Assembly (NCBI GenBank): GCA_037954665.1
Contig: JBBMOL010000046.1
Location: 4,510,501-4,574,500 of the forward strand
Direction of reading: 5' to 3'
DNA length: 64,000 bases
From: Laguncularia racemosa
Lineage: Eukaryota > Streptophyta > Magnoliopsida > Myrtales > Combretaceae
A program made the position numbers and the translations under genes. The notes beneath the pieces are model-generated. The model did not search any database. It was not told the DNA's origin and saw nothing but the letters and a program-made list of their open reading frames with translations. Within the stretch, counting starts at the first letter, position 1; the number at the start of each line of letters is the position of its first letter. Positions 34,660 through 45,619 of this stretch are shown here, piece by piece.

Positions 34660-35060
34660 ATAAACGAATGAAGTGAAATTAAATTAAATTAAAGTACTCC
34701 GCACGTACACAAAGGTGCAGAGGAGAATTTGAAGGTTGGAGAATAGGACGAGAGGAGGAGTTTGAACTTTGAACGCAGAAAAGGCGAGAGAGAGAGAATG
34801 GGGCAGTTGATAAAGGAGTGGAAGGAGTTTTGACAGCTTGTTGTCGGGGAATGGTTATTGACATTGCATAAGGGCCCACGTGCCCAGTCCGATGGGGCTT
34901 GCATATCGAGCAAACGAAAGATGGTGTGCTGTTTGGGATTTTGACTTTAAGGCGATTGCTGTCATGTCCAAATTGAGCCCCTAGAATTTGACCCGTGATG
35001 CTCTGGTTTTCATTTTTCATCTCGTCATACTAATTGAGATCGTATTTGTATTATAGACAT
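34660..35060. repeat. Promoter-like, less AT-rich segment with a diverged copy near 60290-60510
   Basis: This segment shares with 60290-60510 the order TTTTG..AGCTTGTTGTCGGG / TTTTG.TAGCCTTTTGTCGGG, GCATAAGG(G)CCCAC(G/A)TG, TAGAATTTGACCC and CATCT.GT. It contains a GAGAGAGAGA tract (CT-rich on the - strand). It could be the remnant of a gene's 5' region read on the - strand, but no protein family is recognised in the 113-codon frame at 34679-35020. Confidence 0.45.
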
Positions 35061-35126
35061 AATTATACACGCTTGTATGCTACGATGGAATACGATTCTT
35101 ATTCATTCTCTCGCTCTCTATCACTC

Positions 35127-35146
35127 ACGCACACACACACACACGC
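35127..35146. repeat. (CA)n microsatellite
   Basis: An imperfect CA dinucleotide run follows CTCACG. Confidence 0.85.
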
Positions 35147-35684
35147 ACATCAAAGTCAGCAGGACTGTAATTCCTTGGAAAAGTCGTGGAACTTTCATGA
35201 TATGCCTTTTTATTTTCCGTAGAGGCGGGGCCTGACCCTGACGCTAGCACCTACCAAGCTGATTTTTATGCGAAGTTTCCGGCGTGATTATGATTATGAA
35301 ACGAGCAGGGGGTCTTCATAAGTGTGGGCTAGCCAAAGTCGCCATCCATCCTCATCCGAGTAGTTGCCACTTGTTTTTTTTTTTTTTTCCGTGTGTCCAT
35401 TCAAAAAGAAATGCTGGAGGAAGAGCATCAGTTGAATGTAAATAATACTTTTTATATAGAAGTAAAAAAGACACCATGTAGCAAGAGTTAGCAATCATTT
35501 CTCAAGTGTCAAGTCCTAAGATTATAATAAACTTAATTCAACATTTTAATATAACAAATTAAGCTATATATATATATATATATAAGGATTCTATGGTTTA
35601 TGAAATATTTTTAAAAAGTTGTTAGTATACATAATTTCTAATTTTTAAACATGAAAAATAAGAAAAAGAGAAATAACAACAAGT

Positions 35685-35960
35685 TTATTGAAGAAGGGTG
35701 ACAAGTTGGAGCCTCATACCTTGTCCCGTTTCCACTGAGAAAAGTAAGGATAAGTGAGAAGACCATCGTGCATCATCTCATCATCTTTAGAAATCAATAC
35801 AAACGACAAGGCTCGATTTCGAATGCTTGTTCAGTCCAGAGCTTCCAAGCCACGCCACTTATTGCAACAGTTCCGTATGCAGGGTGGAGTTATTTGATGA
35901 TTTATTGTAAAGTTTCTTGCTAGAGGGACCACAAAAGTTAACACTTTTTTTTTATATCTA
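35685..35960. repeat. Duplicated segment, copy 1 (partner 39065-39350)
   Basis: Shared landmarks are TTGTCCCGTTTCCACTG.GAAAAGTAAGGATAAGTGAGAAGACCAT, GACAAGGCTCGATTTCGAAT, CCAGAGCTTCCAAG(C/T)CACGCCA and AAAGTTTCTTGCTAGAGGGA. Its GC content is above the surroundings, so it may derive from an exon or regulatory region. No protein family is recognised on either strand. Confidence 0.8.
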
Positions 35961-36816
35961 TGAGATTATTATGCATCAATAAATATGCTCAATCAAATTT
36001 TAATATACATTTCAGTTTTACACCAAACTTAACCATCTTTATCTATCTATGATGTATTATAAAAGAATAAATAGCAACCTATTTCCTAGTCTAGCTATAT
36101 TATGTTGCTATTTTTATAAGATATATTTTTTTCTACTAGCTACCTTATCGCACCAGCTTGGTGGAGTAATAAAAAAAGAATAATAATAATAATAATAGTT
36201 CTTATTTTTTTTTCTTCTGATTTTATGTACTATTTAATTTTTTTAATCATTTTATTCAAGACAAAATAGTATATTGAGTTATGCAAGCACATTTTCTGAA
36301 AGTTTGGAGGTCTAATTGGTCAATTAAAAGATAGGGAAGCTAAAAGCCGTAAATAGTTGTTTTGCAATTTAACCTAATATTTTGATATTATTAAATAGAG
36401 CCTTATTTAACTATGCTAATGAATTAGCTGAGAATGTCATTAAAAAAAGAACAAAATAGGTGGGGATTAGAGGTGGACATCATAATCAATGGCAACTTTG
36501 AAATTTATCGGACCATGCGTGGTATACAATGGGTATTACATTTTATAGGGTAGTTTTAGGTTTTAAAATTTTGGAAGTACCCCTCCTTGAAAGTTACTCG
36601 GAATATGTACTATAGAGATAAGTAAATAATAATAATAAATCGCAAATAGATTATTGAAGCCCTTATGGTTGCCCAGGTACTAGAAAGAATGTGCTCCAAT
36701 TTCCAAATTATGTTGGCATCAGTATTAGTGATCCTACTTTATTTGTAAAGGCTCAATTGAAAAATCCTTTAATTCAGAGTTATTTTTATTTAATTCCACT
36801 CTTAATTTAGTTAATA

Positions 36817-38135
36817 TCATGTTTATTTGTTTATTCTAAGGAGAATCTACTTTAATGTATTTTTTAAAAATTAAACATAAAAAAGGTATATAGAAAACTT
36901 ATTTAATAAAAACATATAATTGATATTAAGGTCAATTCTACGTTAAATATTTGTATTTTTTTGGCGTGGAAAACTCTTCTGATTTAATAAATTATGTTAT
37001 CAGACTTTAGGATTGGAGATTGCAAAACACAAAATTCGGGTTAAATTGAACTCACGCGGGTTGTCCTTGAATGATGAATATTCAAAATCAATTTGACAAG
37101 AGAGGGCAAAAAAAAAAAAAAAAACTTGGTTAACAAGGCAGTGCCACTTGAAAGATGGCTTCACGTGGAAAATCATCTAATTGCAATTGTCAATTTTCTT
37201 CCATGTTTAGTTAATACGATGAAACCCAGTCCAACATGTTCCGCGGCTTTCGACTAAATTCAAGGAATCCGGAATCATAGTACTTTTGGACGCCAGCACT
37301 TGTATCATGAAAAAAAAAGAAAAAAGAAAAAAAAAGGCAATTTGGGTATCCTAACGTTGGATTGATAATTAAGACCGATGAAGTTGGTTGGTGGTAGAAA
37401 ATTATGACTCTACTATTATTCAAAAATTAACTATACTATTAAGAAAATCATATTTCTTATTAATTTTCAATATTTGATTACTCCTGCATTTGAGAATTTA
37501 ACGCTTTGAAAAAAAAATTATTCTAGTTTTTTCATTAAAAAAATTATTCTAATTTTTTCATGAATTTCATTAAAAATCTTTCACCAAAATTTGACACGTG
37601 TTAATTCCTAATTAGCTTATACTAATCAAATACTACATACACAATATACATTCAAATAAATAATAATAACAAGAATTAGAAAAAAAAATGTAAATTTTAG
37701 AACAAATAGAAACCTTAACTAAAATTGCCATGAAATGATCTAATCAGTTGCATGACCCATGAATGGTGATGGGTTGTGAGATCTATGAATGGTGGAGGGG
37801 TGACATAACCCACCTTAGATATCGGATTGATACCCGATTGCCCTCAAAAATAAAATTAAAAATTTTAATTGTTCTTCGTGGAGTGTGATGGGAAGTTCAT
37901 CCAATAATCTACTCAAAAAGCTTGTAAGCTTAATCAAGAATAAGTAGTGGATTTTGAATGTAAATCAAGAAGAGAAACTTCTTAACAAGCCCTATGGCTA
38001 CCCATCCTTCCTAAATTTCTTTCCATCATTCACTTTCTTGGATATGCAAATCCACCACTATTAATCTTAATATCTATAGATTTATTTTATTGTTTTTGTT
38101 TTCATCTCCTATATGGGATTATGCTATCCTTTTAT
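36817..38135. repeat. Duplicated block with SDR fragment, copy 1 (partner about 43000-44360)
   Basis: It runs parallel to 43000-44360: intron 3 end, exon 4 fragment (36998-37200), AAACCCAG(T/C)CCAACATG, GGCAATTTGGGTATCCTAACGTTGGA, CACCAAAATTTGA(C/T)ACGTGTTAATTCCTAATT, GGAGTGTGATGGGAAGTTCATCC and CATCTCCTAT. The first 600 bp also occur at 31665-32267 inside the Copia element. Confidence 0.85.
36940..37215 (+). pseudogene. SDR intron 3/exon 4 fragment
   Basis: GTATTTTTTTGGCGTGGAAAA...TTATCAGACTTTAGGATTGGAGATTGC matches the intron 3 to exon 4 junction at 21755-21820. The translation then follows exon 4 (KIRVKLN, RGLSLNDEYSKS, VPLERWLHVENHLI) with a stop after SKSI and an A run shifting frame. 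Homology ends after the residues aligned with STVIYL. Confidence 0.85.
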
Positions 38136-38139
38136 GAGA

Positions 38140-38980
38140 TTCAATTAAGACAATTTTATTGACACAATTCAACCGCACAAAAATTTGTAAAGACAAAACT
38201 CCAAATGGTTTTGTTGCACTTTTGCAAAAAAAAAAAAAAAAAGGAAAAAAAAGAAAGAAAGCTATCATATTTTAAATAAGATATTTTGGTCAAATATGAA
38301 GAAAATAGAAAATAGTAGATCACCCTTAATAAATAACATGTCCCACATGAAAGCGATTTGTCGAAACGAAATTTGAAATAAATAAAGCAAGATATAGTTA
38401 ATACGTACATGAATCAAATAAGACATAAATCAACCTAATAAATGGATTATTTAAAATGTTTAAATTATTATAAAGTTTTTTAAGTATATACAAAATTGGT
38501 GTATGCAACATAGACCCAACTCTGTGACAGTCATTCTCTCCTTTTAATTTACTCTCATCTGTTTGTCTTTTTTTTTTTTTTTAAATAATAAAAGTGGGTT
38601 ACAATTCGTTTTGTGTTGATTTAAGGGAGGAAAATTATGCAATCATATGAATGAACCTGAAATATCCCCCCAAAAAAAAAAAAATTAAAAGAAGGGCAAA
38701 TGGGCAAATTCAGTTGTTAGGTTCTTTAATTTATAAGCAACTAATTGTTTTTTTTTTTTATAATAAGAATGATAATTTATATCAACATGTCATATTTTCA
38801 TATTTGAATCTAAAATAGGTTTGTATTTAAAAAAATTTAATCAATAAGAGACTTATTTATTAACCATAATTAAAAAGCTAAACTCAAAATCTGATTTATT
38901 TTATAAGTATGTTTTACATGCATATTAAACTCGTTTATTAAATAAAATAGGTTCTAAAATAAATATAGGAGCGCTGATCC
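38140..38980. other. AT-rich intergenic stretch, part similar to 61430-61720
   Basis: The part 38270-38560 (AAATAAGATATTTTG, CACATGAAA.GCGATTT, AATAAGACATAA, GTATATACAAAATTG) is a diverged copy of 61430-61720. No coding signal. Homopolymer A and T runs occur near 38226, 38570, 38670 and 38750. Confidence 0.5.
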
Positions 38981-39064
38981 AGGAGCAAGGAAGCATTACA
39001 TTTTCCAATTTTCATGACCCGTCTTCAGATCGTCAACCTCACAGAACACCCTCTTCATTTCTTG

Positions 39065-39350
39065 AAGAAGAATGACAAGAGGGAACCTCATACTTTGTCC
39101 CGTTTCCACTGTGAAAAGTAAGGATAAGTGAGAAGACCATCATGCATCATCTCACCATCTGTAGAAATCAATGCAAACGACAAGGCTCGATTTCGAATCC
39201 AGAGCTTCCAAGTCACGCCATGAGCCCGCCACCTAGGGCAAGTTCCTTCTACAGTTCCCTATGCAAGGCGGAGGTATTCGATGATTTATTGTTAGTATCT
39301 TCACATATTTTTAGATGCAAAGTTTCTTGCTAGAGGGACTACAAAAGTTT
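39065..39350. repeat. Duplicated segment, copy 2 (partner 35685-35960)
   Basis: See 35685-35960. This copy has an extra stretch near 39285-39310 and CATGAGCCCGCCACCTAGGG near 39219, which copy 1 lacks. Confidence 0.8.
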
Positions 39351-39359
39351 AAATAAAAA

Positions 39360-40140
39360 TTTCTTAAAATATTAATGGAATACTTAAAAATTCGAAACAA
39401 AAATGTCAACAACAGACATGCACTTACCCTAGTGGCACACGGTAGTCAAAGAAAGTATCCTTCTACATTTGTGGGATATCTCCAAAGAGACTCGTGAAAA
39501 GAAGCAGGCTTCGCTATTTTAGTATAAAAAGAGAGTCGACCGATGAGGCAATGGGGGAGGGGAGTTCTCTAGTTTCGGGACATAGTCATTTTCTTTCCTT
39601 CGTCCATTAAAGTTTTATTTTATAGTTTAATATTTTATATTATAAGGCTACCATAATACTTTAAAATTTATCATGAATTTCTTGAGAAAATAGGATTAGA
39701 AGACGGAAATGCTCTCAATAATGTAACCAAACTTTTTTTCTTTCTTTTTTCATTTTCTCATGATTTATGAACATGTTTCTTGAGTATATTTAATTAACGT
39801 ATACTTTTAACACTTGCTTTATGATTTAATTAACATATGATTTTTCTATGTGTTATTATTTAATTAGTTGTAATTTTAAATTAGTTTATTTTATAATTCT
39901 TGTTTTTATTGTTTGAGTAACAATATTTTCATAAATAAAAATTGAAAAAATCGGAAAAGGATAAATAGTTTGACAAGTGCACAAAAAATTAATTTTAAGA
40001 TTCATAATCTTAATGCGATTACTATTAATTTTTACGACACATGCATATCCATGAATTTTAATATTGATTAAAATAATAAAATTTGTAAGGAGGATTTACT
40101 ACTTAACTGGTAGAGGCGTTTTTGCTATAATTAGGAAAAA
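39360..40140. other. AT-rich intergenic stretch
   Basis: I see no gene or clear repeat here. Confidence 0.5.
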
Positions 40141-40794
40141 AAAAACTCAAAAGGAAAGTGAATTCGAATAAATCCAATTAAAAGTCAATTAATTAGTTTT
40201 AACATATTCTTAAAGCATGCATTAATTTGTTTGATGAACACTTATTGGAAATTACATAAGTTTGATTTAGTGAACTTTTGTCTTAGTGACAAATTTGTGT
40301 TTTAATTAATTTTTTTCTTTTATTTTAATTTGCTTGAACATTTTGTTTTAAGCTAAAGCAAGAATTGATATAATCTAGTAATTAGTTTCTAATCCTTGAT
40401 GGTATAACTTGGTTCTTTGCAATATTATTACTGTAGTGCATGACTTGGTCCACTTGCTAAAGTATTTTTATTGAAAATTTATTTTTGTTGAAATCTGGGT
40501 GCACTAAATTACATTAAAAATTATAAAAATGCTTATAAAGAAATTATTCTATTTTTAGGTTAAATATATAGACAAATCCAATGAAAATGTATTAGCTTGA
40601 GAATTTAATCATTGATTCAAATTTTGAGTGATAGGTGAATAACCTAAACAAGTTTTAGACCTTTAAAAGTAGAAGTGTAGAAACAAATCAAAAGTTAATA
40701 ATAGTGTTATTCATACTGAATTAGAGTAAAAAAGCATGAAAATGATAAGATAGCAAAAAAAAAAAAAAAAAAACAATATGAGAGAGGGAGAAAG

Positions 40795-40935
40795 GGAGGG
40801 GTTTGTCATTGAATGGTGAATATTCAAAATCAAATTGACAAGAGAGGCTTGTTTAACGGGGCAGTGCCACTTGAAAGATGGTTTCACGTGAAAAATGATA
40901 TAATTGTAATTGTTAGTTTTATTCAATGTTTAAAT
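40795..40935 (+). pseudogene. SDR exon 4 fragment
   Basis: GGGTTTGTCATTGAATGGTGAATATTCAAAATC...GCAGTGCCACTTGAAAGATGG matches exon 4 from the ARGLHLNDEYPK region to the region of APLERWLDVKSDL (here VPLERWFHVKNDI). The exon start is missing, and a short deletion removes the RARKMVKD part. Confidence 0.8.
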
Positions 40936-41059
40936 AATGTATTTTTTTTTTTTAAATTAAACGTAAAAAGAGGTAACGAGAAAACTTATTTAATAAAAAC
41001 ATATAATTGATGTTAATGCTACTATCGATATTAATAAGCATAATGAAAATGATGTTGGG

Positions 41060-41300
41060 GTCAATTCTACATTAAATATTTGTATTTTCTTGGCATCGAA
41101 AACTCTTCAGATTTAATAAATTCTGTTATTAGACTTTAGGATTGGAGATTAACTCACGTGGCTTGTCCTTGGACGATGAACATTCAAAATCAATTTGACA
41201 GGAGAGGGTGAAAAAACTTGGTTAAAGAGGCAGTGCCACGTGAAAGATGATCTAACTGCAGTTGTCAGTTTTATTCCATGTTTAGTTGATTCGATGAAAC
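41060..41300 (+). pseudogene. SDR intron 3/exon 4 fragment
   Basis: Contains GTATTTTCTTGGCATCGAAAA, TTATTAGACTTTAGGATTGGAGAT (junction), then LSLDDEHSKSI and KEAVPRER. The part aligned with GKYSIRVNSI is deleted. The acceptor reads TTATTAG directly before ACTTTAGGATTGG, which supports the exon 4 start proposed for the intact gene. Confidence 0.82.
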
Positions 41301-41995
41301 CCAGCCCAACATGGAATCGGGAACCATAGTACTTTTGGACGTCAGTACTTGTATTTTTGCTAAAACAGAACAATGGATGCAAAGTTTGAGTAAATCTTTT
41401 TCCGCCCCTTTCTCATTCCAAGTCCAACACTTATTGGAAATTAAAAGGAAAGTGAATTCGAATAAATCCAATTAAAAGTCAATTAATTAGTTTTAACATA
41501 TTCTTAAAGCATGCATTAATTTGTTTGATGAACACTTATTGGAAATTACATAAGTTTGATTTAGTGAACTTTTGTCTTAGTGACAAATTTGTGTTTTAAT
41601 TAATTTTTTTCTTTTATTTTAATTTGCTTGAATATTTTGTTTTAAGCTAAAGCAAGAATTGATATAATCTAGTAATTAGTTTCTAATCCTTGATGGTATA
41701 ACTTGGTTCTTTGCAATATTATTACTGTAGTGCATGACTTGGTCCACTTGCTAAAGTATTTTTATTGAAAATTTATTTTTGTTGAAATCTGGGTGCACTA
41801 AAAAATTATAAAAATGCTTATAAAGAAATTATTCTATTTTTAGGTTAAATATATAGACAAATCCAATGAAAATGTATTAGCTTGAGAATTTAATCATCGA
41901 TTCAAATTTTGAGTGATAGTTGAATAACCTAAACAAGTTTTAGACCTTTAAAAGTAGAAGTGTAGAAATAAATCAAAAGTTAATAATAGTGTTAT

Positions 41996-42772
41996 TGATG
42001 ATAATCAGCTAGTATGAAAAAGGAAGGGGCCAAAATTGCATGATCCATTATATGGCATTAGAGGCCTGACGACTCGAGCTAGAGTTAAAAAAATGAACGA
42101 AGCTTTACAAGAACTAGTCATGGACTTACAAGCTAGGGAATCAAGCTACACTGAAGGAGCACATACATATGTTAACTTGATTCACGTGACCACGGAGAGA
42201 TGAAATAATTTAGGAACATTAAATATTTGCGTAGATCGCTACACTAGAGGATACATTCGGTTTTGTTAATGTTTATTTTTATTTGTTGGTTTGTTATTTA
42301 TGTTATTTAGTTGCTTACTTGGTGACAAATGATAGAATGGGTAACTTAGAATTTTTAGTATTTGTTTTGGTTTGTAATTTATATTATTTAGTTGCCTACT
42401 CGGTTACATGAGGATAAGGTATCAAATAGATTAGGCAACTTAGGATTTCCATATTATGTTAGGTTTTTCCATATTGTATTCGTAGGCTATATATGTGTGC
42501 AAGGGGGCTGGCTAAAGACAACTTTGATATATGAAAACACATCTTTTTTCGTGAGATACGAAATACCTTTTTTTTGTTATTTTGCAAAAGAACTTTATCA
42601 TAAGATTCTTAACCAAATTACTAGGAATAACTTTTGATAAGTTAGCTTACAGTCAACGGGTTTAATTGAGGTCTAGTTACACATCGCTTATTTAAGACGA
42701 TCCTCGAAGTAATTAAAATCAACTAGCATTGTTAAGGTTTTAGGTTTAACATACCTAGGGTTACACGCATCA
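41996..42772 (+). mobile_element. LTR-type insertion of 777 bp (solo LTR or small non-autonomous element)
   Basis: The insertion starts TGATGATAATCAG and ends ACACGCATCA (TG..CA). It is flanked by GTTAT on both sides (41991-41995 and 42773-42777). Unit 1 of the tandem duplication has a single GTTAT at the same place (40706-40710), proving an insertion. Near its left end the + strand reads LTTRARVKKMNEALQELVMDLQARE, similar to the tail found after the integrase in many Ty3/gypsy polyproteins (TRARAKK...AL). It may be a recombined LTR that includes the end of the coding region. Confidence 0.8.
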
Positions 42773-42854
42773 GTTATTTATACTGAATTAGAGTAAAAAA
42801 GTATGACAATGATAAGATAGCAAAAAAAAAAAACAATATGAGAGAGGGAGAAAG

Positions 42855-42990
42855 AGAGGGGTTTGTCATTGAATGGTGAATATTCAAAACCAATTTGACA
42901 TGAGAGGCTTGTTTAACTGGGCAATGTCTATTGAAAGATGGTTTCACGTGAAAAATGATCTAATTGTAATTGTTAGTTTTATTACATGTT
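42855..42990 (+). pseudogene. SDR exon 4 fragment
   Basis: This is the unit 2 counterpart of 40795-40935, with the same missing parts. It reads SIERWFHVKNDL where the gene has PLERWLDVKSDL. Confidence 0.8.
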
Positions 42991-42999
42991 TAAATAATG

Positions 43000-44360
43000 T
43001 ATTTTTTTAAATTAAGCTTAAAAAGAGGTAATAAGAAAACTTATTTAATAAAAACATATAATTGATGTTAATGCTACTATCGATATTAATAAGCATAAGG
43101 AAAATGATGTTGGGGTCAATTCTACATTAAATATTTGTATTTTCTTGGCACGGAAAACTCTTCTAATTTAATAAATTCTGTTATTAGACTTTAGGATTGG
43201 AGATTAAATCCCGTGGCTTGTCCTTGGACGATGAACATTCAAAATCAATTTGACAAGAGAGGGTGAAAAGACTTGGTTAAAGAGGCAGTGCCACGTGAAA
43301 GATGGCTTGATGTGAAAAATGATCTAACTGCAGTTGTCAGTTTTATTCCATGTTTAGTTGATTCGATGAAACCCAGCCCAACATGACCCGCGGCTTTCGA
43401 CTAAATTTCATGGAATCGGGAGCCAGAGTACTTTTGGACGTCAGTACTTGTATTTTCCACCAAGCTTTTCATGAGAAAAAAAAAATAAAAATGGCAATTT
43501 GGGTATCCTAACGTTGGACTGATAATTAAGACCGATGACATTACTTGGTGGCAGAAAATTATGACACTGGTTAGTTTATTTGAAAGAAAATCATTTTATA
43601 AAATATATTTTATCGATTGATAAAATATTTTCTTTTTACTCTTATTCAAAAATTAACATCATATTTCTTATTAGTTTTCAATAATTGACTACTTTGGTAT
43701 TATTTGAGAATTTAATGTTTTGAAAAAAAAATATTCTAGTTTTTTCATTAATTTCATTAAAAATCTTTCACCAAAATTTGATACGTGTTAATTCCTAATT
43801 TGCTTATACTAATCAAATACTACGTGCCCAATATACAACCAAATATATCAAATTCAAATAAATATAATAACAAGAATTAAAAAAATAAATTGTAAAATTT
43901 AGAATAAATAGAAACCTTAATTAGCTACCTTATTCTTGGACTAAACTAGATCACCGTTAAATGATCTAGTGAGTTGCAAGACCCATGAATGATGATGGCT
44001 TGTGATATCTATGAATGGTGGAGGTTGACACAAACCACCTTAGATATTGATACTTGATTGCCCTAAAAAGTAAAATTTAAAAATTTCACTTGTTTTTCGT
44101 GGAGTGTGATGGGAAGTTCATCCAATAATCTACTTAAGGAGCTTATAAGCTTAATTAAGAATAAGTAGTGGATTTTGAATGTAAACCAAGAAGAGAAACT
44201 TATTAATAGGCCCTATGGCTACACCTCCTTCCTAAATTTCTTTCCACCATTCACCTCCTTAAATATGCAAATCTACCACTATTGATCTCAATATCTATAG
44301 ATCTACTCTCTTGTTTTTGTTTTCATCTCCTATCTAGGATCATGCTATCCCTTTTATGCG
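43000..44360. repeat. Duplicated block with SDR fragment, copy 2 (partner 36817-38135)
   Basis: See 36817-38135. Differences include an extra stretch near 43560-43625 in this copy. Homology ends near 44360, just before GTTCACTCGTCAATAAGC. Confidence 0.83.
43110..43350 (+). pseudogene. SDR intron 3/exon 4 fragment
   Basis: This is the unit 2 counterpart of 41060-41300, with the junction TTATTAGACTTTAGGATTGG near 43181-43200. It continues GCCACGTGAAAGATGGCTTGATGTGAAAAATGATCTAAC, close to exon 4 (RERWLDVKNDL). Confidence 0.83.
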
Positions 44361-45619
44361 ATTTAGTTCACTCGTCAATAAGCTAGGTTTCATTCTCTTA
44401 GGAGAAACAATGGAAACATGTGTGTTATTTTGACCGTAGAAGAGATATGCTTGTTTATATAGTTGGCTTTTCATGGCCTCAACTCTTCATCTGTCATTTT
44501 TCTTGAATTGATCTATATGATTGATGTAATTTTTCCTGGTAAATCAAATTCATCTTTTTGGTAAAAAAAAAAAAAAAAACCAAGAAGAAGTGATTGTCTT
44601 AACACACCAGTTGGAACTTATTAAAGCCTTCTTGATATACTAAAGATGCTCTAGATGAACTCAAATTGCTCTCCACACAAGATCATGGAATTGGATTCTT
44701 TTGCTTTATCGGCTAGTGAACCCGTTGCACTAGAAACATGAAATTGTTCAATTATATCTCTTTTGAGATACAATGCCTTGACACTAGAAAAAAGTTTATG
44801 ATAACTATTGTTTTCTGTGAAATACATACTAGAGAAAACAATATAGTATAGTATAAGAAGCATAGTGCAATATAAGTTTTTTTTTTTTTTATGCTATATA
44901 TGGTGCATTATGTACTAGTATTACACATGTCAGGTGGCAATAGCTTGCCATGTATCCCATTGTAGTATGACACACTAAGGCATCTTAAATCCATTTCCTT
45001 ATCTTAACCCAATTTTACTTTGCAAAATCCTTCACTGATTTTGTAAACATCGATAGAATAGTTAGATGGTTGTTCTTGCCATATTTGTATTCTTGAAAAC
45101 CTTTGATTGACCATATGTAAATTTTATAGTTTGAAAACCTTTAGTTTAGTTGTTAAGTTTTGAAAACTTGTTTTTATAGGAAATACTCCATATCATATCA
45201 TAATGCTTAAATAAAAGTCTAGGTCTTAGAAGGCCTAAAATACCAATGTCCAAAAGTCCAAGAGTCTAAAGTCCAAGTATAACCCAACAAAGATAGTATC
45301 TAAATCTCCTAAGAGTAAAGTCAGAAAATCTAGCAAATCCAGACAGATAGTTTAGCTATCGGAAGCCAAAAGAGATAGTCTAAGCATCCTCAAAGTCACA
45401 CTTGTAAATCCCATCTTTGTTATTGAGTAAGCTAAAATCATCACAAGAAAAGTAAATGTATAGGTTATCATTGATAAAAGTAGTTGATGAGTTACAAGAA
45501 ACTCAGTAACATGCATACCAAATGCTAATGTAACATCTATGGTTCATTAAAATCATTAATTTAAGCCAAGTAAACAATAAACTTTTAGCATCTACAATAT
45601 TGGGATAACTCATGACTTG
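44361..45619. other. Intergenic stretch, possible LINE or retroposed 3' end
   Basis: A stretch ending in GTAATTTTTCCTGGTAAATC...TTTTTGGT plus about 18 A (44562-44579) resembles the 3' end of a retroposed transcript on the + strand. Nothing else gene-like is seen. The 70-codon frame on the - strand at 44651-44863 has no recognisable motif. Confidence 0.35.

Larger units (their letters stand above)
35065..36800. other. Intergenic stretch with one copy of a duplicated segment (35685-35960)
   Basis: Most of it is AT-rich with a (TA)n run near 35566-35583 and a (AAT)n run near 36178-36195. The block 35685-35960 has a second copy at 39065-39350 (next entry). No other gene-like signal is seen. Confidence 0.5.
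40149..41442. repeat. Tandem duplication, unit 1
   Basis: The sequence from AAAAGGAAAGTGAATTCG (40149) repeats from 41443 with very few differences over the first 550 bp. The remainder (CATACTGAATTAGAGTAAAAAAG onward) matches unit 2 from 42779. The unit holds two SDR exon 4 fragments (40795-40935 and 41060-41300). It lacks the LTR-like insertion present in unit 2 and so is the empty site. Confidence 0.9.
41443..43560. repeat. Tandem duplication, unit 2, interrupted by an LTR-like insertion
   Basis: It is homologous to unit 1 (40149-41442) and longer only because of 41996-42772. It runs on into the larger duplicated block that ends near 44360. Confidence 0.88.

Noticed and set aside
34679..35020. 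113-codon - strand frame
   Set aside because: Low-complexity Ser/Pro-rich translation from a CT-rich, 5' UTR-like region. The diverged copy near 60290 does not preserve the frame as a protein would.
44651..44863. 70-codon - strand frame
   Set aside because: No family motif, no supporting neighbours, and the length is expected by chance in AT-rich DNA.
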